Shown here piece after piece: positions 63,518-64,000 of a stretch of DNA of 64,000 nucleotides. The DNA is from Algimonas arctica. GTDB lineage: Bacteria; Pseudomonadota; Alphaproteobacteria; Caulobacterales; Maricaulaceae. The DNA is taken from contig NZ_BMZH01000009.1 in assembly GCF_014652695.1 (NCBI RefSeq), forward strand, positions 59,291 to 123,290. The letters run 5' to 3'. Below the pieces are notes generated by a model. The model did not search any database. It saw only the letters and a list, made by a program, of their open reading frames with translations, and was not told the origin of the DNA. The position numbers were made by a program, and so were the translations under genes. How positions within the stretch are numbered: position 1 is the stretch's first letter; each line of letters opens with the position of its first letter.

Positions 63518-64000
63518 TTCTCACCGATAAAGTCTAAACCGTGTTCCCTGACTCCGGCTTAAACTCGGGGTTGGTTGTTGCCACTAGCCTGTGCCGTATT
63601 CGTATAATGGGCGTCTAAGACCTCAAAGGTCGATCCGCGTAAAGCGGAGCAAGACCGACTGTAAAACCAAGCGTTTGGCAGAAAAACACCGAACTCGATC
63701 CACGCGACCCGAAGTGGCCCCATAACACCTCTATCGCTGCTCAAAAGGTTTTGGGCGTCGAGGGGAACAGCTTCATGAGATTGCCATTTACTGGACGCGC
63801 ACCTGCGTCTGTGCCTTCCGCTATGCCCATTTCAACGCGGCCCTTGCCTGACAGAGATGAGGTCAAATCCTCGAGCCCTTTGGTAGCATTGGAGTTGTCT
63901 GTCCGTCGTCATATAAAACGGCACAGATTTCGGCCTGGGCCAAGAGAGACTTTGCTCACCTTTATTGATTGATATTAGGCGACGGCTTTGCGGTATTGCA
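63518..64000. other. End region without a recognisable gene
   Basis: About 480 bases to the end of the window. The best open frame (ATG at 63775 to 63972) gives a 65-residue, basic product with no family similarity I can name. A small hairpin pair (GACCT/AGGTC at 63628-63640 and TCCGC/GCGGA at 63642-63656) lies near 63640. No tRNA is apparent. Confidence 0.45.

Noticed and set aside
63628..63656. Two adjacent small hairpins considered as part of a tRNA
   Set aside because: No acceptor stem, anticodon arm or T-loop could be arranged around them.
63751..63972. Short plus-strand frame near the window end as a possible GTA portal start
   Set aside because: The sequence does not show portal motifs; a faint similarity in one stretch was not convincing.

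Overview
The window looks like chromosomal DNA of an alphaproteobacterium, most probably a marine Caulobacterales/Maricaulales-type organism (Hyphomonadaceae-like). This rests on gene content and order rather than on rRNA, since no rRNA or tRNA gene is visible. Typical alphaproteobacterial arrangements are a SUV3-like helicase / S4 protein / FdxA ferredoxin / CarD set, DUF3108 next to rpmB, lspA followed by a BamF-type lipoprotein, a MucR regulator, a PAS_5 protein, a DnaA-domain-IV-like HTH protein with DUF6456, and gene-transfer-agent (GTA) terminase genes. Genes are tightly packed on both strands, with many ATGA or TAATG overlaps.

Layout. 1-11.5 kb: end of a nuclease-like OB-fold gene, a lipoprotein, an S41 protease lipoprotein, CarD, a GNAT/RimK pair, a membrane protein, FdxA, an S4 protein that seems to start with CTG, the helicase, an alpha/beta hydrolase and a DUF3108 protein. 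11.7-15.2 kb: rpmB, then a lower-GC patch with an HxlR regulator divergent from a nitroreductase and an Hsp31/DJ-1 gene, flanked by non-coding DNA. 15.2-23.1 kb: parE, glnE and an autotransporter. 23.3-31.8 kb: lspA, bamF-like gene, mutL, a small ORF, rsmD, rluB-like gene, tadA, a DMT transporter, a TSUP transporter and an amidohydrolase. 31.9-32.75 kb: a decayed cupin-like (Cupin_8) pseudogene. 32.8-45.6 kb: purD, folE, a Met/His-rich exported protein, a tandem ClpP-fold pair, cysS with a low-GC internal patch, gloB, an S9 peptidase, rplS-trmD, an I78 inhibitor-like lipoprotein, rnhB and a small exported protein. 45.6-48.5 kb: a glycosyltransferase/DUF2064 pair, a lipoprotein with the full set of subclass-B1 metallo-beta-lactamase ligands, and a family 4 uracil-DNA glycosylase.

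48.6-56.9 kb is one long operon for an Mrp/Mbh-type cation/proton antiporter: E, F, G, a small unknown protein, a split MrpA C-terminal subunit, B, C, three separate antiporter-like (MrpD/NuoN/L/M) subunits and another small membrane protein. MucR and a PAS_5 protein follow.

58.1-60.2 kb is an intact IS1595-family element with 25-bp terminal inverted repeats, a perfect 8-bp target duplication (AATATAAT), a transposase and two passenger genes. After it come the DnaA-like HTH/DUF6456 pair, GTA small and large terminase genes and a TPR-like gene. No portal or capsid gene is visible before the window ends.

The items most worth a second look are the three-subunit Mrp variant with its small unknown protein, the B1 metallo-beta-lactamase homologue, the IS1595 passenger genes, the HxlR/nitroreductase/Hsp31 patch, the ClpP-fold pair, the cysS mosaic and the isolated GTA terminase genes. 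No CRISPR array or obvious defence island was seen.
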